Source: Prorocentrum cordatum (Eukaryota > Sar > Dinophyceae > Prorocentrales > Prorocentraceae). From it: a DNA stretch of 64,000 nucleotides. Below are positions 34,936-50,366 of the stretch, in pieces (within the stretch, counting starts at the first letter, position 1; each line of letters opens with the position of its first letter). The notes beneath the pieces are model-generated. The model ran no database searches. It worked only from the letters and a program-made list of their open reading frames with translations, and was not told where the DNA came from. Made by a program: the position numbers and the translations under genes. The stretch is taken from NCBI GenBank assembly GCA_963575745.1, contig CAUYUJ010018893.1, positions 466,694 through 530,693 on the forward strand, written 5' to 3'.

Positions 34936-35140
34936 TTCGGGTTTGCGCCAGGGCGAGAAGGAGAACGAAGCAGAGGAGACAGTAAGGGCGCATCAACAAT
35001 CACGAGGATAACGATGAGGGTTATTTACCTAACAGCGAAGACTGATAGGTTTCTAGTAGTGTAAAAAGAGCTCACAGATCACTCCACAGGGGGGTCCGGG
35101 CAGGTGTTGGGAGTTGCCGGGCGGGCCTGTGCCGAGCTCG

Positions 35141-35725
35141 TTTTTCACCAACAGTCACACACTTCGTGCTCTTCGAGTTCCCAGAACTCCATTCCCAGGC
35201 TCATTCTGAATAACCGGATGCAACAGTCACACACTTCGTGCTCTTCGAGATCCCAGAACGCCATTCCCGGGCCACATTCTGGAGGGCCGGATGCAACAGT
35301 CACACTCTTCGTGCTCTTCGAGTTCCCAGAACTCCATTCCCGGGCCACATTCTGGAGGGCCGGATGCAACAGTCACACACTTCGTGCTCTTCGAGTTCCC
35401 AGAACTCCATTCCCGGGCCACATTTTGGATGCCCGGAGCCAACTGTAGGCCACTTCGTGCTCTTCGAGTTCCCAGAACTCCATTCCCGGGCCACATTTTG
35501 AATGCCCGGAGCCAACTGTAGGCCACTTCGTGCTCTTCGAGTTCCCAGAACTCCATTCCCGGGCCACATTTTGAATGCCCGGAGCCAACTGTAGGCCACT
35601 TCGTGCTCTTCGAGTTCCCAGAACTCCATTCCCGGGCCACATTTTGAATGCCCGTAGCCAACTGTAGGCAACTTCGTGCTCTTCGACTTCCCAGAACTCC
35701 CATTCCTGGGCCACATTTTCAGCAG
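35141..35725. repeat. 73-bp satellite, eight units
   Basis: CTTCGTGCTCTTCGAG recurs at 35162, 35234, 35307, 35380, 35453, 35526, 35599 and 35672: spacings 72 then 73 throughout. The first four units carry the variant GATGCAACAGTCACAC, the last four GCCAACTGTAGGCCAC. Confidence 0.95.
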
Positions 35726-35734
35726 GGGCAAGAG

Positions 35735-36480
35735 CACGACGAGGAGGAGGACGAGCAAGACCAGGAGGACGAGGACGAGCAGGAGCAGGACGAGGAGCAG
35801 GAGGAGCAGGAGAAGAAGGACGAGCAGGAGGAGGAGGAGGACGAGCAGGAGGAGGAGGACGACCAGGAGGAGGAGGACGACCAGGAAGAGGAGGAGGAGG
35901 AGGAGGAGGAGGGGAGGGGGAGGAGTACCAGGAGGAGGAGGAGGAGGAGGAGGAGGAAGAGGAGGAGGAGGAGGAGGAGGACGAGGACGAGGAGGAGGAG
36001 GAGGAGGGGGGGGGAGAGTACCAGGAGGAGGAGAACGAGGACCACCAGGAGGAGGAGGAGGAGGAGGAGGAGGAGGAGGAGGAGGAGGAGGAGAGAACAC
36101 CAGGAGGAGGAGGACGAGCAAGACGAGGAGGACGAGAACGAGGACGACCAGGGAGGAGGAGGAGGAGGAGGAGGAGGAGGGGAGGGGGAGGACTACCAGG
36201 AGGAGGAGGAGGAGGAGGAGGAAGAGGAGGAGGAGGACGAGGAGGAGGAGGAGGAGGAGGACGAGGAGGAGGAGGGGGGGGGAGAGCACCAGGAGGAGGA
36301 GAACGAGGACCACCAGGAGGAGGAGGAGGAGGAGGAGGAGGAGGAGGAGGAGAGCACCAGGAGGAGGAGGACGAGCAAGACGAGGAGGACGAGAACGAGG
36401 ACGAGCAGGAGGGAGGAGGAGGAGGAGGAGGAGGAGGAGAGCAGGAGAAAGAGGAGGAGGAGGAGGCAGGCTGAGGCTGA
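35735..36480. repeat. GGA/GAC microsatellite
   Basis: About 745 bp of GAGGAG with GAC and CAG variants; polypurine on the + strand. Segments containing GAGCACCAGGAGGAGG recur. All ORFs are artefacts. Confidence 0.93.
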
Positions 36481-36751
36481 GGCTGTGACTGCGACTGCCG
36501 TTGCCGCTGCGACTGTCATCGCGAATGCGACTACGACTGCGAGAACAGCAGAATTCGACAACTGGATTTTCATCTGAATCTTAAGGGGAATGCTTTCAGA
36601 TATGCTTCTACACATCGCTGTTAGGTTGCTTTGCCGGGATAATTCCAGATTCGCCGAGAGGATTACCATGTGGGTTCGTTCCTTCGGAATGCTGACACGA
36701 CAGTGTGCTCGCATAGTTTTTCTGTTGAGGATGGTAGGTGTGTCGAAAACG

Positions 36752-36969
36752 CCTACGGAAAATCACCGCCGCCTCTTGCCCTTTGGAATCGCCCATGTGG
36801 CCGAGCGTTGTTGCAAGAGCTTTGCCAAGCTATCGTGCCATGTGCTCCCCTGGCCGTTGTAGAAACCGCTCGGGGAATTCTTGGGGGAGAATGGCAGGGA
36901 AGATCAGGAGGAGGAGGAGGAGGAGGAGGAGGAGGAGTATGATGGTGCCAATAATGATGATGCTGCTGC

Positions 36970-37008
<39 letters not shown>

Positions 37009-37009
37009 C

Positions 37010-37047
<38 letters not shown>

Positions 37048-37085
37048 GCAGGAGGAGGAGGAGGAGGAGGAGGAGGAGGAGTGAC
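36752..37085. mobile_element. Second anchor family plus (GGA/GAT)n, copy 1
   Basis: Anchor of about 175 bp (ATCACCGCCGCC...TGGCAGGGAAGATCAGGA) followed by GGA and GAT repeats. Copies at 37,117 and 39,102 have the same polarity and the same tail. Confidence 0.75.
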
Positions 37086-37116
37086 AAACCCTGTTTGGCT
37101 GGGATCATATCGAAGA

Positions 37117-37316
37117 CGCCTGCAACGAATCACCGCCGCCCCCTGCCTTTGGAATCGCCCATGTGGCCGAGCGTTGTGGCCAGAGCTCTGCTAAGCTATC
37201 GGACCATGTGCTCCCCCAACCGTTGTGGAAACCCTTCGGGGAACACTTGGGGCAGGATGGCAGGGAAGATCAGGATGATGGAGGAGGAGGAGTTTGAGTA
37301 GGAGTAGGAGGAGGAG

Positions 37317-37387
<71 letters not shown>

Positions 37388-37460
37388 GAGGAGGAGGAGG
37401 AGGAGGAGGAGGAGGAGGAGGAGGAAGGAGGAGGAGGAGGAGGAGGAGGAGGGGGCATCT
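37117..37460. mobile_element. Second anchor family plus (GAT/GGA)n, copy 2
   Basis: Anchor 37,117-37,275 with the shared TTTGGAATCGCCCATGTGGC block, followed by about 20 GAT and many GGA units. Confidence 0.75.
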
Positions 37461-38940
37461 TGGGAGTCTCTGGGGACTCTCTTGGGGCCTCCTGGGAGCT
37501 TCCTGGGAGCCTCTTGGAGGCATCTTGGGGGCCTCCTTGGACCTCGGGGCCTTGGGGGCTTCTCGGAGGCCGCTTTGGCCGTCTTAGAGCATTCTTGGCC
37601 CGTGTGACGCCGTCGGAAGCCGTCATGGGGTCCTCTCTGAGCTGACTTGGGGCCCTTCTGGTGTGTGCTCCAGGGCCGTCTTGGAGGCCATTTGGGGCGT
37701 CTTGGAGGACTTGTGGGCAGTCATGGGGCTCTCTTGGGGCCACTTTGGGGGCCTCCTGGGCCGTCCTGTGGCCATTTTCGACGCCTCTTGGGCGATCTTG
37801 GGGCGATCTTTGGGCGCTCTGGGGCCGTCTCGGGTTATCGGAAGGCCGAACAGACGCAAGTGCCAAACTCCTCCAAAAAACGATCGTCAATTCATGATGT
37901 TGGTATCTTCGGGCCTTCCTGGAGACCCTCTTGGGGTCCTCTGGGGCCGTCGTGGAGACCTCTTGGGGGCTTCTTGGGCCGTCTTGGGCCATCTTAGAGC
38001 CATCTTGGGTCGTCTTGGTGGGTTCCTGGCCCTGGCCTGTCTGACGCCGTCGGAAGCCGTCTTGGGGGCCTCTCTGGGCCGACTCAGGGCCTTCTTGGGG
38101 TGCCCCAGGGCCGTTTTGGAGGCCATCTTGGGCGTCTTGGAGGCCGTCTTGGGCCGTCGTGGGGCTCCTCGGGGCCGTCTTGGGGGCCTCTTGGGCCGTT
38201 ATGGGACCATCTTGGAGGTCTCTTGGTCGATCTTGGGGCGATTTTTGGGGGCTCTGGGGCCGTCCCGGGCCGTCGGAAGGCAGGCAACGAAGCAAATGCA
38301 AAATCCTTCAGAACCGACGGGCAATCCATGAATTGGGCTTCTTCGGGCTTTCCTGGAGGTCCTCTTGGAGGCCTCTTGGGGGCCTCTTGGCCGTCTTGGG
38401 CTATCTTAGAGCCATCTTGGGCCGTCTTGGTGGGGTTCTGGCCCGTCTGGCGCCGTCGGAAGCCGTCTTGGGGGCCTCTTTGGGCCGTCTCGGGCCCTCT
38501 TGTGATGCTCCAGGGCCGTCTTGGAGGCCCTCTTGGGCCGTCGTGGGGCCCTCTTGGGGCCGTCTTGGGGGCCTCTTGGGCCGTTCCATCTTGGAGGTCT
38601 CTTGGGCGATCTTGGGGCGATCTTTGGGGACTCTTGGGCCGCCTCGGGCCGTCGGAAGGCCGAAAGGAAGAACATGATTTTGGCCTCTTCGGGCCTTCCT
38701 GGAGGACCTCTTGAAGGCCTCGTGGACAGTCTTGGAGGCCCCTTGGGGGCGTTTCGGAGCGTCGTGGGCCATCCTGGAGCCAGCTTGGGCCGTGTTTGCG
38801 GCTTCTTGGGCGGTCTTGGAGATATTTTGGACCCTCTTGGGACGTCTTGTAGGCCATCTTGGACCGTCTTGGGCGAACTTGGGAGCCATCTTGCCCTCTT
38901 GGAAGCCATCTTGGGCCGTCTTGGAACTTTTCTGTGCACG
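37455..38940. repeat. Higher-order repeat on a CTTGGGGGCCT word
   Basis: The 10-bp word is organised into units of about 370-440 bp: GCCGTCGGAAGCCGTC recurs near 37,608, 38,045 and 38,454, and a non-decamer segment (CGGAAGGC, then AAATGC or similar) recurs near 37,839, 38,274 and 38,651. Same structure at 46.0-46.6 kb. Confidence 0.8.
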
Positions 38941-39101
38941 TTGTGCTCGTTTCTGGTCCCCTCCGGATGGCCAGCGGGACGGGCCGAAGCGCCAGGGGGA
39001 GCTCGTTTTGGAAACAGAGCGAAAGCCTAGCCGTAAGAAGTTCACCACGCCAGGCACCAGGGACCCTTGTGGCAAGCCAACAGGGGGCTGTGGATCGAAG
39101 A

Positions 39102-39690
<589 letters not shown>

Positions 39691-39703
39691 TCTTGGGAGC
39701 CTC

Positions 39704-39743
39704 TCCGTAGCCATTTGGCTCAAGTCCGTAGCGGTGGCTCAGA
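39704..39743 (+). other. Two tandem relict spliced leaders at the 5' end of a retrotransposon
   Basis: 39,704-39,724 equals DinoSL except for one missing T (TCCGTAGCCATTTGGCTCAA, then G). 39,725-39,743 is a second, shorter copy (TCCGTAGCGGTGGCTCAGAG). Tandem leader relics are known in dinoflagellates from repeated cycles of trans-splicing and retroposition. Confidence 0.88.
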
Positions 39744-39872
39744 GGACGTGAGTTTTGTGGCAGGGGGGATTCCGCGGCCCCCACAGTTCTTGTCGGCACT
39801 GTACTGCGGCTTGCCGCACAGTTTCGACACCACGTACTACACATCGGCCTTTATTTCCTGTACTCGGCAGCG

Positions 39873-41039
39873 ATGGCACCTCGCGATGCTTCTTCTCCTG
39901 CTTGGTATTGGAAGTGTACTAAATGCAATTGCGGGAAAAATCGATGGCACTGGAACTGGTGCAAGCACTGCAAAGCCCCATGGTCGGACAGCGGAATGGT
40001 CACTCCCACTAAGTGGCCTGACGTTCCTGTCTGGCCCAAATCAGGAGGTGCTCCAGGTAGACAGGGCGGAGGTCAGCAGCCAGGTGCCCATGCCTTTGGG
40101 GACCACGACGCTGCCGCCCAGTCGCCCTTCGCCGCGCTCACTGGCCCAGAGGAGCTCACCATTTCAGACCTGGAGCAGTATATTGTGTTGCATCGGAAAT
40201 CAGGAAATGAGTTGCAGGCAATCAAGTATGAGAAGGAATTGGCAGCGAAACGGAAAACACTGGCGCCACCGCCGCAGCTTTCGGCTCAGGCTAAAGCAGA
40301 TAAGGCACACAAGCCGGTTCAACATCTCGAGCGGTTGCTGCAGCAGCAGGTGTCGGCGTTCGACAGGCTCTCTCAACAGTTGGATCACCATGTCGACCAG
40401 ATCCAAAAGCTGCAGGGTGAGCTCGAGCAACATGAACACGAGTATAAACATGCCATGGAAGAACTTCACCTCGGCGTCAAAGACCCTGAACCGCAGAAGT
40501 CAACCAAGGTGTCCATCGCAGACGTCTTGGCAGGCAAATGGGAGTTCGAGGAGGTGTCTGATGAGTTTTTTCGGATTGTCTAAGTACGTTGACATCTCAG
40601 ATAAGGAGAAGCAAGAAGCCCAGGCAAGAACACAGCAGCTCAAAACTTTGCTTCAAGAAGCGACTCAAAAGCTTTTTGGTAATGTCAAAGAACGTGCAGA
40701 CAAGTTGCGAGCTGAACATGAAGAACAAAAGAAGCGTCTGGAAGGGAAAAAACGCAAGACTGAAAAAGGAGGAGTTCCAGGAGGTGGAGCCCAAGGAGGT
40801 GGAGTGCCTGGAGGTGGAGGAGCTGGATCTGGAGGCCAAGGAGCAGCAGCAGCAGCAGCAGCAGCACCGGCGCCGCCAGGACCGCAATCAACACCAGGGA
40901 CAGGGTCATCTGGATCGGGTGCAGGTTCGGGAAAGGAAGACGGGGCAGGTCTGCGCACTCGGGTCCAGGGAATCCTCAGCAGCAAGAAAGGCGGCTCAAG
41001 ACCCCCACACCCGTTTGACAAGGGAGACGGTAAAGGCCA

Positions 41040-41052
<13 letters not shown>
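39873..41052 (+). pseudogene. Non-LTR retrotransposon ORF1-like, zinc finger and coiled coil, one frameshift
   Basis: Starts MAPRDASSPAWYW with a CTKC...WCKHC zinc finger of RanBP2 type, then a long Gln/Leu-rich coiled coil (LERLLQQQVSAFDRLSQQL). At about 40,570, in a T6 run, the frame shifts by one: the first frame stops at 40,583 and the next continues GLSKYVDISDKEKQEA through a second coiled coil and a Gly/Ala/Pro linker to 41,052. Such N-terminal proteins usually bind element RNA; here that is inference. Confidence 0.72.
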
Positions 41053-44304
<3,252 letters not shown>

Positions 44305-44539
44305 CGTCCTCCTCTGGTGCTGGGAGGTGGGGTGGGCTGTCCTGGGGCCTACCTCCTTCCTCGACCTCGAGGGTATAACCCTTGCTGTGCTGAAGTTGGC
44401 CCCTGCTTTCATCAGTGAGCGATCCCAGACACAATATTTCAGAATAGTAGGATCCATAATGTTGCTAAGCTTAAGTGTCACACCCACCCCAGCCCCTGTA
44501 GTGACCTCATTCAAGAACATGGGCTCTGGTGGGAGCTGG

Positions 44540-45801
44540 CGGCTAGAGTGTTAGCTAGCAAGCATGACTTAGAGCCCAAGGAAGTTTGTTCTGCCAGACA
44601 AGTTTTCGGAGGGACCATCCCAACTGCTGTGGAACTCAGGTCCTGGGGATACTCCTTGGCCCCCGAGTGCAGGTTTGGCTGTGGGGTCCCAGATGCCGTT
44701 TTCCACAGAGCCTGGCAGTGTGTGCATGGCAAAACGAAGAGAGAATAGGTCTTTCTCGGGGGCCACGATTTTGCAGGCGCTCGGGGCTGGTGAGTCCAGT
44801 CTGCTGTTCACGAGGTGCTGGCTTGCCCGTCTCCCGGCTGATCCACCAGCTGAAGGGTGGGACGTGAAGTTCTACCAAGGAGGCCGACAAAAGGACCCCT
44901 TTGCTTTCTCGCCAAGTGGACGGGTCCTGCCTGAGGCCGAATCTGGGGTACCTGGCGAGAGCGGGGTGGGGGGTCGGTCTTGTGGATGCCCAGGGGAACT
45001 CCGTCCGAGGTATTTGTGGGTACGTGCCCAGAGTCTTCGGTCAAAGCAGTAGAGTAGGTGACTTAATTGCCATGCTGATGGCACATCTGTACACGGAGCG
45101 CGAAGATACCAACGGGCCCAAAGAGCCGCTTGCCGTGGACTTCGCTGCGTTGCTCCGTGGGCAGTCTCATCCTGACCAGGTTCTTCGCGGCCAAGTGTGA
45201 TGCCGCTCATTTTTGGCGCGAGGTAGCCGCGACTCTCGATGTTGGTGAATGGGTGTCCTTCCATAGGGCGAAGGCCCACAGAGCAGACGACTCTGCCATC
45301 AGCGAGAATGATAAAGCAGATATTTGTGGTAATAAATATGCCGGTTGGCTTGCCAAACAAGGGGCCAGGTCTCACGATTTTGACCCTTCGTTCTCCGATA
45401 CTGTAGATTCCACGTTCTCCCAGTTTAAGGAGCTGTTTGTGGGGATGGGGAAGGTCCTGTCCCTCTGGCCCCCCCCCAGTGATCTGTTCTGAGTGCTGGA
45501 TAAGGAAGTTGTGAGACCCCGTGGCCGTCGTAGGACTCTTACGTCACCACATATCCCTTACTGGCACATCGATCACTGGCGGTGCAGTCACTGTCTCAGA
45601 ACTGTGTCACCACGCACTAAGACCCCTTGTATCGGCCTGAATCCCTCACTTCTGGAAGTGCTGAAGACCCCTGGACATTTCGGGCATTCCCTCCACGTCG
45701 CCTTTGTCGTGGAGTCTGGTTTTCCTGTTGTTCTGCTCCAGGTGCGGCGCTTTTGGGACTCGGAAAGCCATCGAGCTGAGGTCGAGGTGCGTGCCGAATG
45801 A
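44540..45801 (+). pseudogene. Retrotransposon C-terminus: zinc-binding, RNase H-like and final Cys motif
   Basis: 44,548-44,748 encodes LEPKEVCSARQVF...CRFGCGVPDAVFHRAWQC, a Cys/His unit typical of dinoflagellate non-LTR elements. 44,901-45,200 encodes AGWGVGLVDAQGN, as at the start of RNase H. After a frameshift near 45,200 comes HRAKAHRADDSA...CGNKYAGWLAKQGA (RNase H C-terminal pattern). 45,493-45,801 ends with HWRCSHCLRTV and GHSLHVAF. At least two frameshifts. Confidence 0.68.
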
Positions 45802-45984
45802 AAATTCGAAAGAGAAGCGTACCCTCCTCAAAGGCAAGCTTCCGATGACGCAGCGTAGAATTCATTCCCCCCAGCAGGTCAGCGGCGCCGCCCTGGGAGA
45901 TTTCATCACTCAACTCTAATCTTCTGGGTTCGTGCCCATGTGCCAGCTGTGGTCTGTATGGCTGACGCTCTCGGTACCCGCAGT

Positions 45985-46860
45985 ACCCGCAGCTTGGGAG
46001 CCTCTGGGGGCACTCTTGGGGCCTCCTGGGAGCTTCCTGGGAGCATCTTGGAGGCATCTTGGGGGCCTCCTTGGGCCTCTTGGGGGCCTTTGGGGGCTTC
46101 TCGGGGGCCTCTTGGGCAGTCTTGGGCCATCTCTTAGAGCCATCTTGGGCCGTCTTGGTGGGGCCCTGGCCCGTCTGGCGCCGTCGGAAGCCCTCTTGGG
46201 CGTCTTGGAGGCCTCTTGGGCCGTCTTGGGGCCCTCTTGCGGCCATCTGGGGGGTCTCTTGGGCCGTTCTGGGGCCATCTTGGAGGTCTCTTGAGCGACC
46301 TTGGGGCGATCTTTGGGCGCTCTGGGGCCGTCTCGGGCCGTCGGAATGCGGAAAAGAAGCAAATGCCCAAATCCTTCAAAACCTGAGGACAACCCATGAT
46401 TTGGGCCTCTTCGGGCCTTCCTGGAGGTCCTCTTGGGGGTCTCTTTGAGCCTCTTGGGGGCCTTTGGGGGCTTCTCGGGGGCTTCTTGGGTTGTCTTGGG
46501 CCATCTTAGAGCCATCTTGGGCCGTCTTGGTGGGGTCCTGGCCCGTCTTACGGCGGTCTTGGGGGCCTCTAGGGCTGCCTGGGAGCGTAGGGAAACCGAA
46601 AAGGCGATAACGCCAGAATCGCTCAAAAACCAAAGAAGCCAGAAGCCGTGATTGATTTTGGCCTCTTAGGACCCTCTCGGGGGGCCTCTTGGATGCATTT
46701 TTGGGCGTCTTGGAGGCCTCTAGTCTTGGGCTGTCTGGGGGCCATCTTGAGCGTCTTGGAGCGATAGTTCGGCGACTCGGGGCCTCTTGGACCTTTTGGG
46801 GGGGCCCCCTTGGGGCCCTCTTGGCCCGTGTTGGGGCCCTCTTGGGCCCGTGTTGGGAAC
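45985..46860. repeat. CTTGGGGGCCT higher-order repeat, second block
   Basis: Same word and orientation as 37.4-38.9 kb, with GCCGTCGGAAGCCCTCTTGG near 46,179 and AAGCAAATGCCCAAATCCTT near 46,347. It starts about 180 bp after the retrotransposon 3' end. Confidence 0.75.
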
Positions 46861-47150
46861 AATTCGTTCATGCGACAACGCTTCCCGGAGCTCGTGGGGG
46901 CACGCGACAAGCCCCATGGGGGCACGCGGGAAGCCCTGGGGGAGGTTTGAGAGCGAGGGGTCTGGGTCCCTTACAGGCCCCTTGCGGAGTGAGGATTGGG
47001 GCCCGGGACCCGAGGGCGCGCCCACTCTGTGCCCAGGGGCACGCTGGCAGATGAATTCATGAACGGTGGGGCAGAAACACATGGAAATTGCACATCCCAG
47101 GGTGAGTGGTAAGGCCGCCCTCGGGAGGGTGGCAGAATCAGTTGTATTTC
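46861..47150. other. Spacer, no gene
   Basis: Contains a short duplicated GGGGGCACGCG word (46,908 and 46,920). Nothing else. Confidence 0.4.
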
Positions 47151-47154
47151 GATG

Positions 47155-48340
47155 TAAGAATCAACGCAGCGCAGTGAAACGCACTGCAGAGCAATGCAAC
47201 GCAATGAAAAGCAGCGCAAAGCAATGCAGAGCGATGCGCAGCAATACAAACCAATGCAACGCAATGCACAGCAATGCAAAGCACTACACCGCAATGCATA
47301 ACAATGTACGGCAATGCAAGTCAATGCAACGTAATGCAAACCACTGCAAAGCAATGCAGCACAATGCAAAGCAATGCAAAGCAGTACAGAGTAATGAAAT
47401 GCACAGCACTGCAACGCAGTGAGAAGTAGTGTAACGCAATGTTGGGCAGTGCCAAGCAACGCAGCGCAAAGAGTTGAAAGGCCAGGCAACGCAGTGCAGA
47501 GCAATGCAAACCGATGTAAAGCAGTGCGCAGTAGGGCACAGTAATGCAACGCAATGCAAAGTTACGCAAAGCAACTGAACGCAAGCACTGCAGTGCGGTG
47601 CAAATCAGTGCAATTGCAATACATTGCGATTGCAACACAGTGCCCAGACGACGGGCGGCGACGAGGCGGCGGGCGGCGACGAGGTGGCGACGTGGCGGCC
47701 ACGGGGCGGCGACGGGGCGGCGACGGCGGCTACATGGCTGCCAGACCGCCACCGCCGCCCAGATCAGAAAAGAAGTACGAGCCCCCACGTGCATGCACTG
47801 CCCGGGGATTGTCGAAATATAGTGCACCATTTTTCAGATCACTGTACAGCAGTACATAGCAACGCAACGAACGCAATGCAAAACAATGCGCTGCAATGCA
47901 GAGCAGCGCAGCGCAATGCACAACAACTCAACGCAATGCAATTCAAGGACACGCAATGCAAAGCAATGTAAAACAATGCAACTCAGTGCAAACCAATACC
48001 ATGCAATACAGACAAACACAGAGCAATGCAACACACGGTATAGCAATGCAGAGCCATGCGCATCAATCCAAGGCAGTACAATGCAATGCGATTGCAGATC
48101 AGTGCGATTGCAATGCAACAGCGTAAAGCAATGCAGCCTAACGCAACGCAGTGCAACACAAACATAACCATGCAACGCAATGCCACACAGTGCCAATCAA
48201 TTGAAACCAAATCAAAGCAACGCAGAGCGATGCACACCAATTTACAGCAATGCAAACCATTGAAAGCAGTGCAAAGCAATGCAAAGCAATTCGAAGCAAT
48301 GCGAAGCAATGCGAAGCAATACGCAGCAATGCAAAGCGGG
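47155..48340. repeat. GCAATGCAAA minisatellite interrupted by GGCGAC repeats
   Basis: About 100 imperfect 10-bp units in two blocks (47,155-47,640 and 47,850-48,335). GGCGAC/GGCGGC tracts (47,645-47,730 and 48,336-48,560) follow each block, so a compound unit appears twice. Confidence 0.88.
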
Positions 48341-48739
48341 CGGCGACGAGGCGGCGGGCGGCGTCGAAGCGGCGACGGCGGCGACATAACGGCCAGAGCC
48401 GCCCGCAGGCCCATGCGACGGGCGGCGACGGGAGGTGACGCGGCGGCGATGGCGGCCACATGCAGCCCGTGAAGGCCCGCAGGCCCAGGCGACGGGCGGC
48501 GACGGATGGCGACGGGAGGCGACGAGGTGGCGGCGGCGGCGACGGCGGCCACATGGTGTCCACAGCGGGTCGCAGGCCCAGTCCCCGAGAACAGGAAGGA
48601 GAACCAAACGTGCGAGCGCTGCTTGGGGAAAGACAGGGCAGTGTTGCTCCAGGACTTGTGTCCTTCATGCTGCAGTTCCTCGCCACGACGATCGGTCCAA
48701 TCCTCCTTCTCGTCCCCCCCTATCCTCCTACCCTTCCCC

Positions 48740-48955
48740 CTCCCTTCCCCCCATCCCCCTTCCTCCTCCCTCCTCCCTCCTCCCTCCTCCGTCCTCCTTC
48801 TCCTCCTCCTCCACCTCCTCCACCTCCTCCTCCTCCTGCCTTCCCCCTTCTCCTCCTCCTCCTCCTCCTCCTTCCTGTCTTCTTCCTCCTCCTCCTCCTC
48901 CTCCTCCTCCTCCTCCTCCTCCTCCCCCTTCTATCCTCCTCCGCCTCCTCCTCCT
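48740..48955. repeat. TCC microsatellite upstream of exon d
   Basis: About 215 bp of CCT/TCC. Reverse-complementary to the GGA tract at 49,138-49,460 on the other side of exon d. Confidence 0.9.
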
Positions 48956-49009
48956 GCGGGTTATTAGGGCAGCCTGACTGCCTTGGAGAGAGGAGGACGG
49001 CCACGGCAG

Positions 49010-49069
49010 GAGGCCGCCAATCTCGAGAAGTCCACCGCCGAGGAGAAGGCGGACAGGTCGGGCGTGCAG
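49010..49069 (+). CDS. Exon d of dispersed coiled-coil gene
   Basis: Encodes EAANLEKSTAEEKADRSGVQ after acceptor CACGGCAG/GAG, phase 0. The family continues KTK-EAAxLEK...DRxGVQ-AELDAV, so this follows exon c2 and precedes exon e. The 3' end is uncertain: a canonical GT donor at 49,057 (GACAG/GTCGGG) pairs with the acceptor at 60,340 in frame, whereas keeping the family-like RSGVQ to 49,069 would need a non-canonical AA donor. Confidence 0.68.
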
Positions 49070-49137
49070 AAGGACACCCCGGCCCCCGGCCCGTCGCGGC
49101 GGCGTGCCGTTGGCGTGCACGGCTCCCCGTCCTGGAG

Positions 49138-49460
49138 GGAGGAGGAAGAGAAGGAGCAGGAGCAGGAGGAGGAGGAGGAGGAGGAGGAGGAGGAGGAGGA
49201 GGAGGAGGAGGAGGAGGAGGAGGAGCATGAGCAGGAGGAGGAGGAGGAGGAGGAGGAGGAGGAGGAGGAGATCCCCGAAGGGAGGCGGAGGAGGAGGAGG
49301 AGGAGGAGGAGAAGGAGGAGGAGATCCCCGAAGGGAGGCGGAGCTGGAGGAGGAGGAGGAGCAGGAGGATGAGGAGGAGGGGGAGAAGGAGGAGGAGGAG
49401 CAGCAGGCGGGGAGCGAGGAAGAGCAGTGAGGAGCAGGAGAAGGAGGATGTAGGAGAAGG
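49138..49460. repeat. GGA microsatellite downstream of exon d
   Basis: About 320 bp of GAGGAG with a segment GATCCCCGAAGGGAGGCGGA twice (49,269 and 49,323). Confidence 0.9.
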
Positions 49461-49499
49461 ATGGAGGGAGGAGGAGATGGGGAAAGAGGAGATCGGATA

Positions 49500-50366
49500 A
49501 CAGAGCAGTGACATCACCACCACCAGGGGCGGCACCTGCAGCGACGAGGCCCACGATCCTTCTCCGATTAGGCGATAAGGGATGTTTCAAGCGGGGCGGA
49601 GAGACTCCACTACCAGGAGGACCCCTTCTTGGCTCCTCGCGCTGGTAGTAGTTGTGCCGCTTTTCGAGGAATGGAATGGAATGAAATGGACTGGAATGGA
49701 ATGGAATGGAATGGACCTATCGCGAATCGAAGTAACATGACCTAACCACCACCCAAGCCGTCTGCCCGGATTTAATTCGGCTAACGGTACCACTTGGGCC
49801 AGAGGCCCATGTGAATTCGATCGAGACACGCCTGCCCATTGGGCGAGATACGCTTCCTGGGACCTTCCGAACCTGCGGGGGAAACCAAACAGAGTTCGGC
49901 CAGGGCGGGCCTAAGCTGAACACTGGCATACGAACCGCACGAGCTACATAACCACACATTGAGAGAAGGATGGAAACGGAGCTCGTGCGACGGGTGGGTC
50001 CACCCACGTCAAATATGTATGGACTGACCCCTCGGAAGCTTCAACACCGAGGAATTGGACAGAGGCTGCGACTAGACACATTTAGTTTTCCTCCACCCGG
50101 TCAGGTGGGCTTTGAAGGCACAGGTATGGTAGTGAGTGCAAGTCCGACCGTCAGCCGAGAACGTATGCTGGGATCCGAAGAGGGCGAGAGCAGCAGGGGA
50201 CGGCGGGGGCCGCCGGTCCTTTTTCCTCACGTCGACCCTCTTTTCCACGGCAGCAGCTTCCAGGTTCGCCCTCAAAAGGTGGACTGACCAAGCTGGCCTT
50301 GTGCTCCGCTTGGGCCACGCGCGCACGAGAGGACGGAGGTGGATGGGCTTCCGTACACCTTAGGCG
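49500..50366. other. Intron sequence with a short (GGAAT)n tract
   Basis: GGAAT pentamers at about 49,672-49,713. The rest is unique sequence without recognisable coding. Confidence 0.5.

Noticed and set aside
35141-35725. Regular repeat with variable segments, CRISPR-like at first sight
   Set aside because: The variable segments are shared among units in two blocks, not unique spacers, and the period of 73 bp is continuous; this is a eukaryotic satellite.
49672-49713. (GGAAT)n as a human-type satellite, suggesting contamination
   Set aside because: Only about 8 imperfect units embedded in sequence that shows no other human similarity; pentamer tracts arise easily.
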